This document shows, in pieces, positions 27,930-35,733 of a stretch of DNA of 64,000 nucleotides. Positions within the stretch are counted from its first letter, which is position 1; every line of letters starts with the position of its first letter. The position numbers were made by a program, and so were the translations under genes. Under the pieces are notes generated by a model. That model saw only the letters and a program-made list of their open reading frames with translations, ran no database searches and was not told the DNA's origin. The stretch is from contig NZ_KQ949006.1 of NCBI RefSeq assembly GCF_001514265.1, forward strand, positions 62,001 to 126,000, read 5' to 3'. This stretch comes from Streptomyces resistomycificus (GTDB lineage: Bacteria > Actinomycetota > Actinomycetes > Streptomycetales > Streptomycetaceae).

Positions 27930-29260
27930 CACTTCGCCTGGGCGATGTCCGTGTCGATCTGCCGCGCGGTGCTCGCCAGGCCCGCCTTGAGGTCCTTGAC
28001 CTTGCCGCTCTCGTACTCGTAGCCGAACTGCTGGATCGTCGTCAGGTACACCCCGCCGTTGACGGAGGCCGGGGACGTCGTGGAGTTCGGGTTGGCGGCG
28101 ATCTCCAGGAACGTCCTGAAGCGCGGGTCGTACTTCAGCTTCGGCGACTTCAGGGCGGCCAGGGTGGACGGCACGTTGTGGATGGCGTTGGAGAAGTTCA
28201 CCACCGCGTCCGTGTTCGTGGTGATGTACTTCACCAGCTCCCAGGCCGCGTTCCGCTTCTGGCTGGTGGCGGCGATCCCGGCGATGGTGCCGGTGATGTA
28301 GCCCTTGCCATATTGGTCGGCCTGGTCGTCGGGCACGGGAAGCGGGGCGACGCCGATCTCGAAGTCAGGCTCGGCGTCCAGGGCCATGCCCAGCCGCCAC
28401 TCGCCGTCCAGCTGCATGGCGACCTGACCGGTGTGGAAGGGGTGCTTGGGGCCCCACTCGTCGCCGAGCGTGGAGCGGTACTTCTCCAGCCGCCGGTAGC
28501 CGCCGAGTTCGTCGACGAGCTTCTTCTGGAGGGTGAACCCGGCCTCGAACGCGGGGTCCTTCGCGAGGTTCGACCTGCCGCTGGAGTCGAAGTACGTGGG
28601 CGAGAACTGTCCGAGGTAGTGCTCGGTGGTGGTCTCCCAGCCGTGGTAGTTCGGCATGAAGCCGAGCTGCTCGTAGCCGTCCCCGTCGGAGATCGTCAGC
28701 TTCCTGGCGTCGGACGCGAACTCGGACCAGGTCTTCGGCGGGCTCTTGATGCCGGCCTTCTCGAACGCGGTCTTGTTGTAGTAGAGGCCGTAGGCGTCAC
28801 CCAGCAGCGGGACGCTGCACCGGTCGCCGTCGAACTGGGTGTACTCGTTCATCGCCTTGGGGAACGTCTTCTCCGGGTCGATGCCCGACTTCTCGAAGAA
28901 CGGGTTGAGGTCGACCAGCGCACCCGACGAGCAGAACTTGCCCACGTTGTTGGTGGTGAACGACGAGATCACGTCGGGCGCCTTGTCGCCGCCGGTCCGC
29001 AGCGCCTGGTTCATCTTGTCGTCGGTCATGTTGCCGACGACGTTGACGTGGATGTTGGGGTGCGCCTTCTCGAAGCCGGCGACCAGCGACTTCACGGCCT
29101 GCACCTCGGCGGGCGCGCTCCAGGCGTGCCAGAAGTTGAGGGTCGTGTCCTGGGAGGCGTCGTCGCTCGCGCCGGACTCGGACCGACCGGTGCAGGCGGT
29201 GGCGAGGAGGACCACGGAGGCGGAGGCGGCGAGTATGACTTTTCTTGATATTCCGGGCAT
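27929..29260 (-). CDS. csnE: Sugar-binding lipoprotein of ABC importer (SBP family 1)
   Basis: 443 residues with a lipoprotein signal: VILAASASVVLLATAC with the lipobox LATAC (Cys23). A family 1 binding fold follows, with early LNFWHAWSAPAEVQAVKSLVAGFEK, DVISSFTTNNVGKF, LYYNKTAFEKAGIKSPPKTWSEF and late GTIAGIAATSQKRNAAWELVKYITT. Anchored outside the membrane, it would capture the oligosaccharide. An AGGGAGA site precedes the ATG. It is first of the transport genes and lies 81 nt after the ROK regulator gene. Corresponds by order to csnE. Confidence 0.88.
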   Translation of the reverse strand: MPGISRKVILAASASVVLLATACTGRSESGASDDASQDTTLNFWHAWSAPAEVQAVKSLVAGFEKAHPNIHVNVVGNMTDDKMNQALRTGGDKAPDVISSFTTNNVGKFCSSGALVDLNPFFEKSGIDPEKTFPKAMNEYTQFDGDRCSVPLLGDAYGLYYNKTAFEKAGIKSPPKTWSEFASDARKLTISDGDGYEQLGFMPNYHGWETTTEHYLGQFSPTYFDSSGRSNLAKDPAFEAGFTLQKKLVDELGGYRRLEKYRSTLGDEWGPKHPFHTGQVAMQLDGEWRLGMALDAEPDFEIGVAPLPVPDDQADQYGKGYITGTIAGIAATSQKRNAAWELVKYITTNTDAVVNFSNAIHNVPSTLAALKSPKLKYDPRFRTFLEIAANPNSTTSPASVNGGVYLTTIQQFGYEYESGKVKDLKAGLASTARQIDTDIAQAK

Positions 29261-29341
29261 AGCTGGGTCTCCCTAGGGCAGGGCAGGGCAACGGTGGTGG
29301 GTGTGTGAGCGTGCGGGGCTTTTCGGTGAGGGGCCTGGGGC

Positions 29342-30553
29342 TCAGCGCGAGGTGTCGAAGACCTCGTCGCGGGTGGCCGCGAGCGCGCTCTCCAACGCGC
29401 CGCGCAGCACGGGGTGTTCACGGACGTCGCCGACCACGAGCCGGGGCCGGGACGCGGCCAGCTCCTCCAGTTCGGCCTGGACGAGGGCGCGCAGGGGTTC
29501 CCCGCCGGAGGTGAGCGAGGCGCCGCTGAGGACGACGAGTTCGGGGTCGAGGACGGAGACGAGGGAGGCGAGACCGGTGGCGAGGTGCGTGGCGTACGCC
29601 TCCAGGAGGCGCCGGTGGGGGCCGTCCTCGGCCTCGGCGGCCCGTTCGACGAGGGTCGCCGCGACCTCGGCGTACGGGCCCGACGGGATGTCCTGGACAC
29701 CGAGTTCACGGGCCAGCCTGGGAAGCGCCTGCGAGCCGGCCAGTTCCTGGTAGCCGCCGCTGCCCGCCTTGCTGACCTGTCGGACCAGGGGGGTGCCCGG
29801 CACCGGCAGGAACCCGACCTCGCCGGCGCCGCCGGTCCAGCCGCGGTGCAGCCGGCCGCCGAGGACCAGGGCGGCACCGAGGCCGCCCTCGTTCCACAGC
29901 AGGACGAAGTCGCCGTGCCCGCGGGCCGCGCCGAGCCGCTGCTCGGCCACGGCGACGAGGTTCACGTCGTTCTCGTACTCGACGGGCATCGGCAGGATGG
30001 CGGCGAGCTCGTCGAGCAGCGTGGGGGCGTGCCAGCCCGGGAGGTGGGAGGCGTAGCGCAGCCGGCCGGTGTTGGGGTCGAAGGCGCCGGGGGTGGCGAT
30101 GACGAGCCGGTGGACGTCGTCGCGGGTGAGCCCCGCCGCCTTCACCGCGCCGTCCAGGGCGTCGGTGACCTGCCGGACGACGGGCTGGGCGGGGCGCCGG
30201 CCCGGTGTCGGGAGTTCGTACGACCCCACCGTGCGGCCGGTGATGTCGGCGACGGCGGCGCGTACCCGCTCGGGGGTGACGTCGAGCCCGGCGGCGTACG
30301 CGGCGGCCGGGTTGACCTCGTACAGCTGGGCGTTGGGGCCCGGCCTGCCTTCGCTGGTGCCGGTCGCGAGGACCAGCCCCGACGCCTCCAGGCGGGCCAG
30401 GAGCTGGGACGCGGTCGGCTTGGACAGGCCGGTGAGCTTGCCGATCCGGGTGCGGGACAGCTGCCCGTGCTCCAGCAGGAGGTCGAGGGCGGCACGGTCG
30501 TTCATGGCGCGCAGGACGCGCGGGGTGCCCGGCGTACCGGCGGTTCCTGCCAT
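29342..30553 (-). CDS. csnR: ROK-family transcriptional repressor (CsnR-like)
   Basis: 403 residues: an N-terminal winged helix (about 18-70, LLLEHGQLSRTRIGKLTGLSKPTASQLLARLE) plus a ROK sugar-sensing domain (AAGLDVTPERVRAAVADITG; IATPGAFDPNTGRLRYASHLPGW; YENDVNLVAVAEQRLG). The ROK zinc cysteines are absent: the segment reads SKAGSGGYQELAG where GxxGCxE is usual. It probably represses the downstream transport and degradation genes until a sugar ligand binds. An AGGAA-GGT-TTCCT palindrome lies 73 bp upstream. The ATG at 30553 gives MAGTAGTPGTPRVLRAMN; a GTG three codons upstream is possible. Confidence 0.87.
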   Translation of the reverse strand: MAGTAGTPGTPRVLRAMNDRAALDLLLEHGQLSRTRIGKLTGLSKPTASQLLARLEASGLVLATGTSEGRPGPNAQLYEVNPAAAYAAGLDVTPERVRAAVADITGRTVGSYELPTPGRRPAQPVVRQVTDALDGAVKAAGLTRDDVHRLVIATPGAFDPNTGRLRYASHLPGWHAPTLLDELAAILPMPVEYENDVNLVAVAEQRLGAARGHGDFVLLWNEGGLGAALVLGGRLHRGWTGGAGEVGFLPVPGTPLVRQVSKAGSGGYQELAGSQALPRLARELGVQDIPSGPYAEVAATLVERAAEAEDGPHRRLLEAYATHLATGLASLVSVLDPELVVLSGASLTSGGEPLRALVQAELEELAASRPRLVVGDVREHPVLRGALESALAATRDEVFDTSR

Positions 30554-30625
30554 GGGGTCCACACCTGCCCTTCGGCTGTCCAGGTTCCCAGTGATCACAC
30601 CGGGAAGTCCATCCGCGTGATTGTT

Positions 30626-30638
30626 AGGAAGGTTTCCT
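30626..30638. promoter_or_regulatory. Putative CsnR operator
   Basis: AGGAAGGTTTCCT: arms AGGAA/TTCCT with a 3-nt centre, embedded in an AT-richer patch (TTGTTAGGAAGGTTTCCTG). It lies 73 bp upstream of the ROK regulator start, as expected for autoregulation and control of the operon. It resembles the CsnR box as I remember it (AGGAAAGTTTCCT). No second copy was seen before the binding-protein gene. Confidence 0.65.
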
Positions 30639-30745
30639 GTTCGGTGGTCTGGACCATAGGACCGGTGCGAAGGGGTCGTCAAGAGGCGTCGGCCGAGGCA
30701 ACAGAGTCGTTACCTGCGGGCGGTACGGAGGGCGCCACCAGGAGA

Positions 30746-30840
30746 GAGGGCATGGCGAGGGGGGAGGGCATGGCGAGGGGGGGAGGGCATGGCGAGGGGG
30801 GAGGGCACCACGAGGGGGAGGGGGGCACCGCGAGAGGGGG
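30746..30840. repeat. G-rich tandem repeat, about five units of 17-19 bp
   Basis: Units of the type GAGGGCATGGCGAGGGGG start near 30746, 30764, 30783, 30801 and 30818, the last two degenerate (GCACCACGAG, GCACCGCGAG). With runs of 4-7 G, the plus strand could form quadruplexes. It lies in the 345-bp gap between mscS and csnR and runs straight into the mscS terminator. The rest of the gap holds the CsnR-like box and no gene. Confidence 0.85.
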
Positions 30841-30870
30841 GAGGGGCGTGTCGCCCCTCCCCCCTCTCGC
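30830..30870. terminator. Perfect 19-bp stem terminator of the mscS gene
   Basis: GCGAGAGGGGGGAGGGGCG pairs with its exact complement across a TGT loop. It sits 28 nt past the mscS stop on the minus strand. The 5' arm shares bases with the neighbouring G-rich tandem repeat, as if the stem was built from it. Confidence 0.85.
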
Positions 30871-30898
30871 CGCCTGGTTGTGCCCCGTGCCCTCGCGG

Positions 30899-31987
30899 CT
30901 ACTTCGTCGGGCTCGGCGGCGTCAGCGGGGTGGCCGCCTGGGCCTGTGGCGAAGCCGTGTTGGAGTACGCCGACGGGGCCGCCATGCCGGCCGTCGGGTC
31001 GGCGTCGGCGGGGGCCTCCGTCAGGAGGGGCGGGCCGCCGACGATCGGGATGTCCGCGGCGTCGAAGGCCCGCTTGATGCGCCAGCGCAGTTCGCGCTCG
31101 ACGGTGAGGGCCTTGCCGGGCATGGTCTTCGCGGAGACGCGGACCACCATGGAGTCGAGCAGGACGCTGTCCAGGCCGAGCACCTCGATCGGGCCCCAGA
31201 GGAGCTCGTTCCAGGGCTCCTCCTTGCTCATCTTCTCGGCGACCTCGTTCAGGGTGCGCCTCACCTTGTCGAGGTCCTCGTCCGCGCGGACGGTCACGTC
31301 GACGCCGGCCGTCGCCCAGCCCTGGGAGAGGTTGCCGATGCGCTTGACCTCGCCGTTGCGGACGTACCAGATCTCGCCGTTGTCACCACGGAGCTTCGTG
31401 ACGCGCAGGCCCACCTCGATGACCTCACCCGAGGCGACACCCGCGTCGATGGTGTCGCCGACGCCGTACTGGTCCTCCAGGATCATGAAGACGCCGGACA
31501 GGAAGTCCGTCACCAGGTTCCGCGCGCCGAAACCGATCGCCACACCCGCGACACCGGCGGACGCCAGCAGCGGCGCCAGGTTGATCTCGAAGGTCCCCAG
31601 CACCATCAGCGCCGCGGTGCCGAGGATCAGGAACGACGCCACCGAGCGCAGCACCGAGCCGATCGCCTGCGAGCGCTGACGCCTGCGCTCCACGTTCACC
31701 AGCAGACCGCCGAGGGAGGAGCCGTCGACCGACTGCACCGACCGGTTCATGCGGTCTATCAGCTTGGTGATCGCCCGCCGCACCGCCACTCTCAGCACCG
31801 CCGCGATCACCAGGATCAGCAGGACCCGAAGACTGATCGCGAGCCAGGTGGACCAGTTCTGCTCGACCCAGCTGGCGGCGTTCGTCGCGCTCTCCTGCGC
31901 GTCCTCCAGGGACGGCACCGCGGGGGTCGTCTCGGAAGGGGACGGCGTCGGCGACGCGGCGGCCAGTAGGGCGGCGGACAAGGACAC
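30899..31987 (-). CDS. Mechanosensitive ion channel, MscS family
   Basis: 362 residues. Three hydrophobic segments: a helix near 50-67 (LAISLRVLLILVIAAVLRVAV), a second near 115-133 (SVASFLILGTAALMVLGTFEI) and the pore helix LLASAGVAGVAIGFGARNLVTDFLSG, the conserved Ala/Gly-packed TM3 of MscS. The beta domain follows (FMILEDQYGVGDTIDAG) and an alpha/beta C-terminal part. A Pro/Thr-rich start and a disordered Ala/Pro tail flank the core. It opens under membrane tension to release osmolytes. The start is GTG with GGAGG 9 nt upstream. Monocistronic, with a strong terminator. Confidence 0.9.
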   Translation of the reverse strand: MSLSAALLAAASPTPSPSETTPAVPSLEDAQESATNAASWVEQNWSTWLAISLRVLLILVIAAVLRVAVRRAITKLIDRMNRSVQSVDGSSLGGLLVNVERRRQRSQAIGSVLRSVASFLILGTAALMVLGTFEINLAPLLASAGVAGVAIGFGARNLVTDFLSGVFMILEDQYGVGDTIDAGVASGEVIEVGLRVTKLRGDNGEIWYVRNGEVKRIGNLSQGWATAGVDVTVRADEDLDKVRRTLNEVAEKMSKEEPWNELLWGPIEVLGLDSVLLDSMVVRVSAKTMPGKALTVERELRWRIKRAFDAADIPIVGGPPLLTEAPADADPTAGMAAPSAYSNTASPQAQAATPLTPPSPTK

Positions 31988-32323
31988 GGCAGGTACCTCC
32001 AGTGCAGCGGTCCGCCCCGCCGGCAGCGGTCAAGGTCATCCGTCGTGTTTCAAGGTCACGAAAAGGTCACCGGTGGGGCAGGCCCACCACACTATCGGGG
32101 CATCGTGTGTGGATCGTTGCAATGTTCGGGGGAGAGACTGCCTGAGCCTGGGGATGAACAGGTGGGATGAACAACTCATGATCCTGGGGATGCTTCAGAT
32201 GTGGTCGAAAACACTCCCAGCCCGTTACCGGGACATGGTGGCGCTTCGGCCAGGCATGAGGGGACACTGACTTACGAATCGTCCCGGCGCGAGCCACGCG
32301 CCGCCGGCGTCCAAGGAGGCCAC
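31988..32323. promoter_or_regulatory. Divergent intergenic region mscS/HNH with AAGGTCA repeats
   Basis: 336 bp without a supportable gene. Near the mscS side are three AAGGTCA repeats (32032-32038, 32052-32058, 32063-32069) spaced 20 and 11 bp, followed by an inverted repeat GGTGGG-GCAGG-CCCACC (32072-32088). The remainder holds the HNH leader ending in an AAGGAGG ribosome site. The boxes could be operator half-sites for mscS. Confidence 0.4.
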
Positions 32324-32860
32324 GTGCCGCATGTCCTGGTCCTGAACGCGTCGTACGAGCCGCTCGGCGTCGTACCGCTCCGCCGCGCGCTCATCCTCGT
32401 CCTGGAGAACAAGGCCGTGTGCCTCGAGGAGTCCGGCGCCTTCATGCACAGCGCGACCGTCACAGTCCCCGCACCCAGCGTGGTCCGGCTCAAGCGTTTC
32501 GTCCGGGTCCCCTATCGGGGGCCCGTTCCTCTGACCCGCCGGGCACTCTTCGCCCGGGACGGGGGCCGGTGCATGTACTGCGGTGGCGTCGCAACCAGCG
32601 TCGACCACGTCATCCCGCGCAGCCGCGGAGGCAAGCACGTCTGGGACAACGTGGTGGCGTCCTGCCGCCGCTGCAACCACGTGAAGGCCGACCGTCATCT
32701 CGTCGAGATCGGCTGGCGGCTGCGCCACAAACCCGCCCCGCCCACCGGCCTGGCCTGGCGCATCATCGGCACCGGCCATAGGGATCCGCGCTGGCTGCCG
32801 TACTTGCAGCCGTTCGGCGCGGACGACGCCCTGGCCCGGATCGACGGCATTTCCGCCTGA
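32324..32860 (+). CDS. HNH endonuclease-domain protein
   Basis: 178 residues. An N-terminal beta-rich half (VLVLNASYEPLGVVPLRRALILVLENKA) precedes an HNH domain: CMYC (Cys83, Cys86), DHVIPRSRGG with His95, DN (108-109) and CRRC (Cys114, Cys117), so both structural zinc knuckles and the ββα-metal core are intact. It starts at GTG 32324 behind an almost ideal AAGGAGG site. This is a widespread actinobacterial housekeeping HNH protein of unsettled function, not linked here to restriction or phage genes. Confidence 0.88.
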   Translation: MPHVLVLNASYEPLGVVPLRRALILVLENKAVCLEESGAFMHSATVTVPAPSVVRLKRFVRVPYRGPVPLTRRALFARDGGRCMYCGGVATSVDHVIPRSRGGKHVWDNVVASCRRCNHVKADRHLVEIGWRLRHKPAPPTGLAWRIIGTGHRDPRWLPYLQPFGADDALARIDGISA

Positions 32861-32936
32861 CGACGATCCGGGCTTTCGCACACCTGGCGCCAGGGAGGGG
32901 CCTACGTCCGGGACGTGAGGCCCCTCCGAGCGGCTC

Positions 32937-33575
32937 TCAGGAGCGCGGGCCCTCCGCGCGCGCTCCCCGGGCGACGTACAGCGCCCCGCCGCCCAGGAAC
33001 ACCACCAGTGCCGTGGCCCAGGAAGCCGTGCCCCCTTCCGGCTGCACCGGCCACGCCCACACCCCGCTCGCGCCCCCGCGGGCACCGGCCGCCCCCAGGT
33101 ACACCGCGCTGACGTAGCCGAAGGCCGGCAGCCAGCTCAGCCGGGCGCCGACCAGCGTGGCCGCGGCGGCGGTCAGGCCCGTACCGCCCAGCGTGTTGCG
33201 GATCATGGCCGGCGGACCGAACACGGAGGTGTGCCCGAGGACCGCCACCGGCAGCAGGGCCGCGGCGAGCCCGGTCAGGGCCAGCAGGTGCAGCGCGCGC
33301 AGCCGCCACCACGGGCGCACCGCGGTGCGGTCCAGCTCGTCGGACGCGGTGTGCAGGCTGGAGCCGATCACCGCCGCCGCGAACAGGGGGGCCAGCGCCA
33401 CGACCGGAACCCGTCGATCCGGATCGATGTGGGCGTTCAGGCTGTGCGCCGCCCACACGGCGAGACCGGCGGTGGCGAGGAGCACGACGAGGGCGCGCGG
33501 GACGGTACGCGAGCGGGCGTACAGAAGCAGTCCGGCGGCGAGTGCGCGGTCGTGGCGCAGGGTGGGTGCGCTCAC
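32937..33575 (-). CDS. Polytopic membrane protein of ECF/ABC operon
   Basis: 212 residues with about six hydrophobic helices (ALVVLLATAGLAVWAA, VPVVALAPLFAAAVIGS, LHLLALTGLAAALLPVAVLG, GLTAAAATLVGARLSWLPAFGYVSAVYL, ATALVVFLGGGALYVA). No enzyme motif. Its GTG overlaps the stop of the preceding gene (GTGA). Probably a permease-like partner of the ATPase encoded two genes upstream. Last gene of the five-gene unit. Family not recognised. Confidence 0.8.
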   Translation of the reverse strand: MSAPTLRHDRALAAGLLLYARSRTVPRALVVLLATAGLAVWAAHSLNAHIDPDRRVPVVALAPLFAAAVIGSSLHTASDELDRTAVRPWWRLRALHLLALTGLAAALLPVAVLGHTSVFGPPAMIRNTLGGTGLTAAAATLVGARLSWLPAFGYVSAVYLGAAGARGGASGVWAWPVQPEGGTASWATALVVFLGGGALYVARGARAEGPRS

Positions 33576-34903
33576 AGCGTCGGCACCCCGTCCGGCGTGC
33601 ACTCGTCCGCCGTCGCGAAGTACTCCGACAGCCACGCGCGGCGCTCCTGCTCGCCCATCCCGCGCAGCCGGGCGCGGGCCTTCAGCTGTTCCCGGAGCTC
33701 GGCGCGGTCGGCCTCGCTGCCCTTGGCGTACATCTCGTCGAAGTCCTTCTCCAGGGCGCTGGGGGCCAGGTAGTTCTCGACGGCGTCGTCGATCCGCTGC
33801 ACGCGGGGATCCGTCCGGTCGCACTCGGCGCGGCCGTACAACGCCATCCCGGCCTCCCACGCGTACTGCCGCGGATCGGTGAGCCGCCCCCGTACGACGC
33901 TCCGGCCGATCGGCGTGAGCATCGGCAGCTCCACCTCGTCCCGGGCCGGCCGCCCCGGCCGGTCCTCGAATCGCACCGGCAGGTTCCGTACGCCCTCCAG
34001 GCGTCCGGTGAGACCGGACAGGGCCTTCCTGACCTGCGGCAGAAGGGCCTCGTAGCGGGCGTTCACACAGATCTGCGGGGTGGTGGAGGTGTCGCACACC
34101 TGGCGGCGGGCGACCGGACCGGTGTGCCACAGGCCGTCCCCGGTCTGCACCAGCAAGGTGGCCGCGGCGATCGCGGCGGTCAGCGGCAGCACGGCCACCG
34201 CCCGGCGGCGGGCCGCGAAGGCGAGGACGGCGGCGGCCGCGAGCCCGCCCGCCCACACTGCCATCGCCGCCGGCTGCCACCACACCGGGACAGAGGCGGT
34301 CGTGCCGTCGAGGACGGGTGAGAGGTGGGCGAGCGCGTTCTCGCCGGTGCCGTACGTGAGGACGCCGATGCCGACGTACCCACCCACCGCCAGCAGGGGT
34401 GCCCCGAGCCGCCAGGCCACCACCCGGCCCACGACGTGGCCCGCCAGGACGGCGGACGCCAGCACGACCGCGTCCGTGAGCGGCGTGACCGGGTACGGGC
34501 TGTCACCCGTGGCGCGGTACCAGGTGGCGAGCCAGGCGAGGACGGTAGCGACCGCGTGTCCGGCGACCACCCACAGCACCAGCGGCAGCGCCGACGCCAG
34601 CAGCCGGGCGAGCGGACCGCGCGCGGACACCGTCATCAGCTCCTCGGTACGGCGTCTGCGCTCGCGGCCGCCGTGCCAGCAGCCCGCGGCCAGCGCCAGC
34701 GGGACGGCGAGCAGCCCGGACGCCGTGTGCAGACGCTCCCGGGTCTCGGCCCAGCCGCCCTGCCACTGCTGAGAGTTGGAGGCCAGCGCGACCGTGAGCA
34801 TCAACAGGACGGCGGCCCCCGCCCAGGGGCCGAAGCCGCGGACGACCTCGGCGCGCAGGGGATGCCGCGAGCGCTCCCGCCTTCTCTCCGCCACGAGGGT
34901 CAT
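33572..34903 (-). CDS. Membrane protein, ABC-2 permease-like, of ECF/ABC operon
   Basis: 443 residues with about six helices in the first 270 residues (WAGAAVLLMLTVALA, ASGLLAVPLALAAGCW, LLASALPLVLWVVAGHAVATVLAWL, VVLASAVLAGHVVGRVV and others). A soluble C-terminal part of about 170 residues follows, rich in charge (RAECDRTDPRVQRIDDAVENYLAPSALEKDFDEMYAKGSEADRAEL). The layout fits an ABC-2-type permease with an extra domain. ATGA overlap with the ATPase gene upstream shows coupling. Substrate unknown. Confidence 0.78.
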   Translation of the reverse strand: MTLVAERRRERSRHPLRAEVVRGFGPWAGAAVLLMLTVALASNSQQWQGGWAETRERLHTASGLLAVPLALAAGCWHGGRERRRRTEELMTVSARGPLARLLASALPLVLWVVAGHAVATVLAWLATWYRATGDSPYPVTPLTDAVVLASAVLAGHVVGRVVAWRLGAPLLAVGGYVGIGVLTYGTGENALAHLSPVLDGTTASVPVWWQPAAMAVWAGGLAAAAVLAFAARRRAVAVLPLTAAIAAATLLVQTGDGLWHTGPVARRQVCDTSTTPQICVNARYEALLPQVRKALSGLTGRLEGVRNLPVRFEDRPGRPARDEVELPMLTPIGRSVVRGRLTDPRQYAWEAGMALYGRAECDRTDPRVQRIDDAVENYLAPSALEKDFDEMYAKGSEADRAELREQLKARARLRGMGEQERRAWLSEYFATADECTPDGVPTL

Positions 34904-35733
34904 CGCGCCGTCCCCTCCACAGCGAGGGCCGGTGCGGGGGACGCGCGGTGCGTGCGCAGGGCGGCCGTGTAGCCGCGCTCGATCGGGTTGTCGCCGACGC
35001 CGCCCGCCGCCTCGCCGAGCGCGGTCAACGACTCGGGGGTGCCGCGGTAGGCGACGTGGCCCGACTCGATGAGGGTGACCTCCGTGCAGGCCGCCGCCAC
35101 GTCCTCCACCAGGTGCGTGGAGACGATGACCGTCGACGAGGTGCCCAGCTCGCGCAACAGCTCGCGGAACTCCACCCGCTGCTCCGGATCGAGACCGGCG
35201 GTCGGCTCGTCGAACAGCAGCACGTCCGGGTCGTTGACGATGGCCTGGGCGATACCGACGCGGCGGACCATGCCGCCGGACAGCGTCTTCACCTTCGCGT
35301 CGACACGGTCGGCGAGGCCGACGCGGGCGACGGCCCGTTCGACGGCGGCCGGGGTGTCGGCGGCGGGCATCTCCTTCAGCCAGGCCACGTACGCGACGAA
35401 CTCCCGCACGGTGAAGCCCGGGTAGTAGCCGAACTCCTGCGGCAGATAACCCAGCCGGCGGCGCACCGCAGCCCGCCGCCGATGGTCGCGGACGTCGTCC
35501 CCGAGCAGTTCCACCCGGCCGTCGGTCGGCGCGGCGACCGTCGCGAGGACCCGGATCAGCGAGGTCTTGCCCGCGCCGTTCGGCCCGAGCAGCCCGTGCA
35601 CACCGGGGCCGAAGTCGAGGTCCACCGAGTCGAGGGCGAGGGTCCTGCGGTGCCGGACACTCAGCCCGGCCACTCGTATCGTGCTCAACGGTTCTCCAGA
35701 GGTGGCAGGCGAGGAGGGCGCGGCCGTGGTCAC
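34900..35733 (-). CDS. ABC transporter ATPase (ABC-2/drug-export type)
   Basis: 277-residue nucleotide-binding subunit: Walker A GPNGAGKT, Q-loop LGYLPQEFGYYPGFTVREFVAY, signature LSGGMVRRVG, Walker B VLLFDEPTAGLD, H-loop VSTHL. The C-terminal tail runs about 40 residues beyond the core. It would power the two membrane proteins encoded downstream. The GTG start overlaps the previous stop (GTGA). Confidence 0.9.
   Translation of the reverse strand: MTTAAPSSPATSGEPLSTIRVAGLSVRHRRTLALDSVDLDFGPGVHGLLGPNGAGKTSLIRVLATVAAPTDGRVELLGDDVRDHRRRAAVRRRLGYLPQEFGYYPGFTVREFVAYVAWLKEMPAADTPAAVERAVARVGLADRVDAKVKTLSGGMVRRVGIAQAIVNDPDVLLFDEPTAGLDPEQRVEFRELLRELGTSSTVIVSTHLVEDVAAACTEVTLIESGHVAYRGTPESLTALGEAAGGVGDNPIERGYTAALRTHRASPAPALAVEGTAR

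Noticed and set aside
30746..30840. CRISPR-like or coding repeat
   Set aside because: The 17-19-bp contiguous G-rich units have no spacers, and translated frames give only Gly/Arg/Met repeats without a ribosome site.
31749..32297. Open frames in the mscS-HNH gap on both strands
   Set aside because: They overlap mscS or the HNH leader, and lack ribosome sites and protein-like composition.
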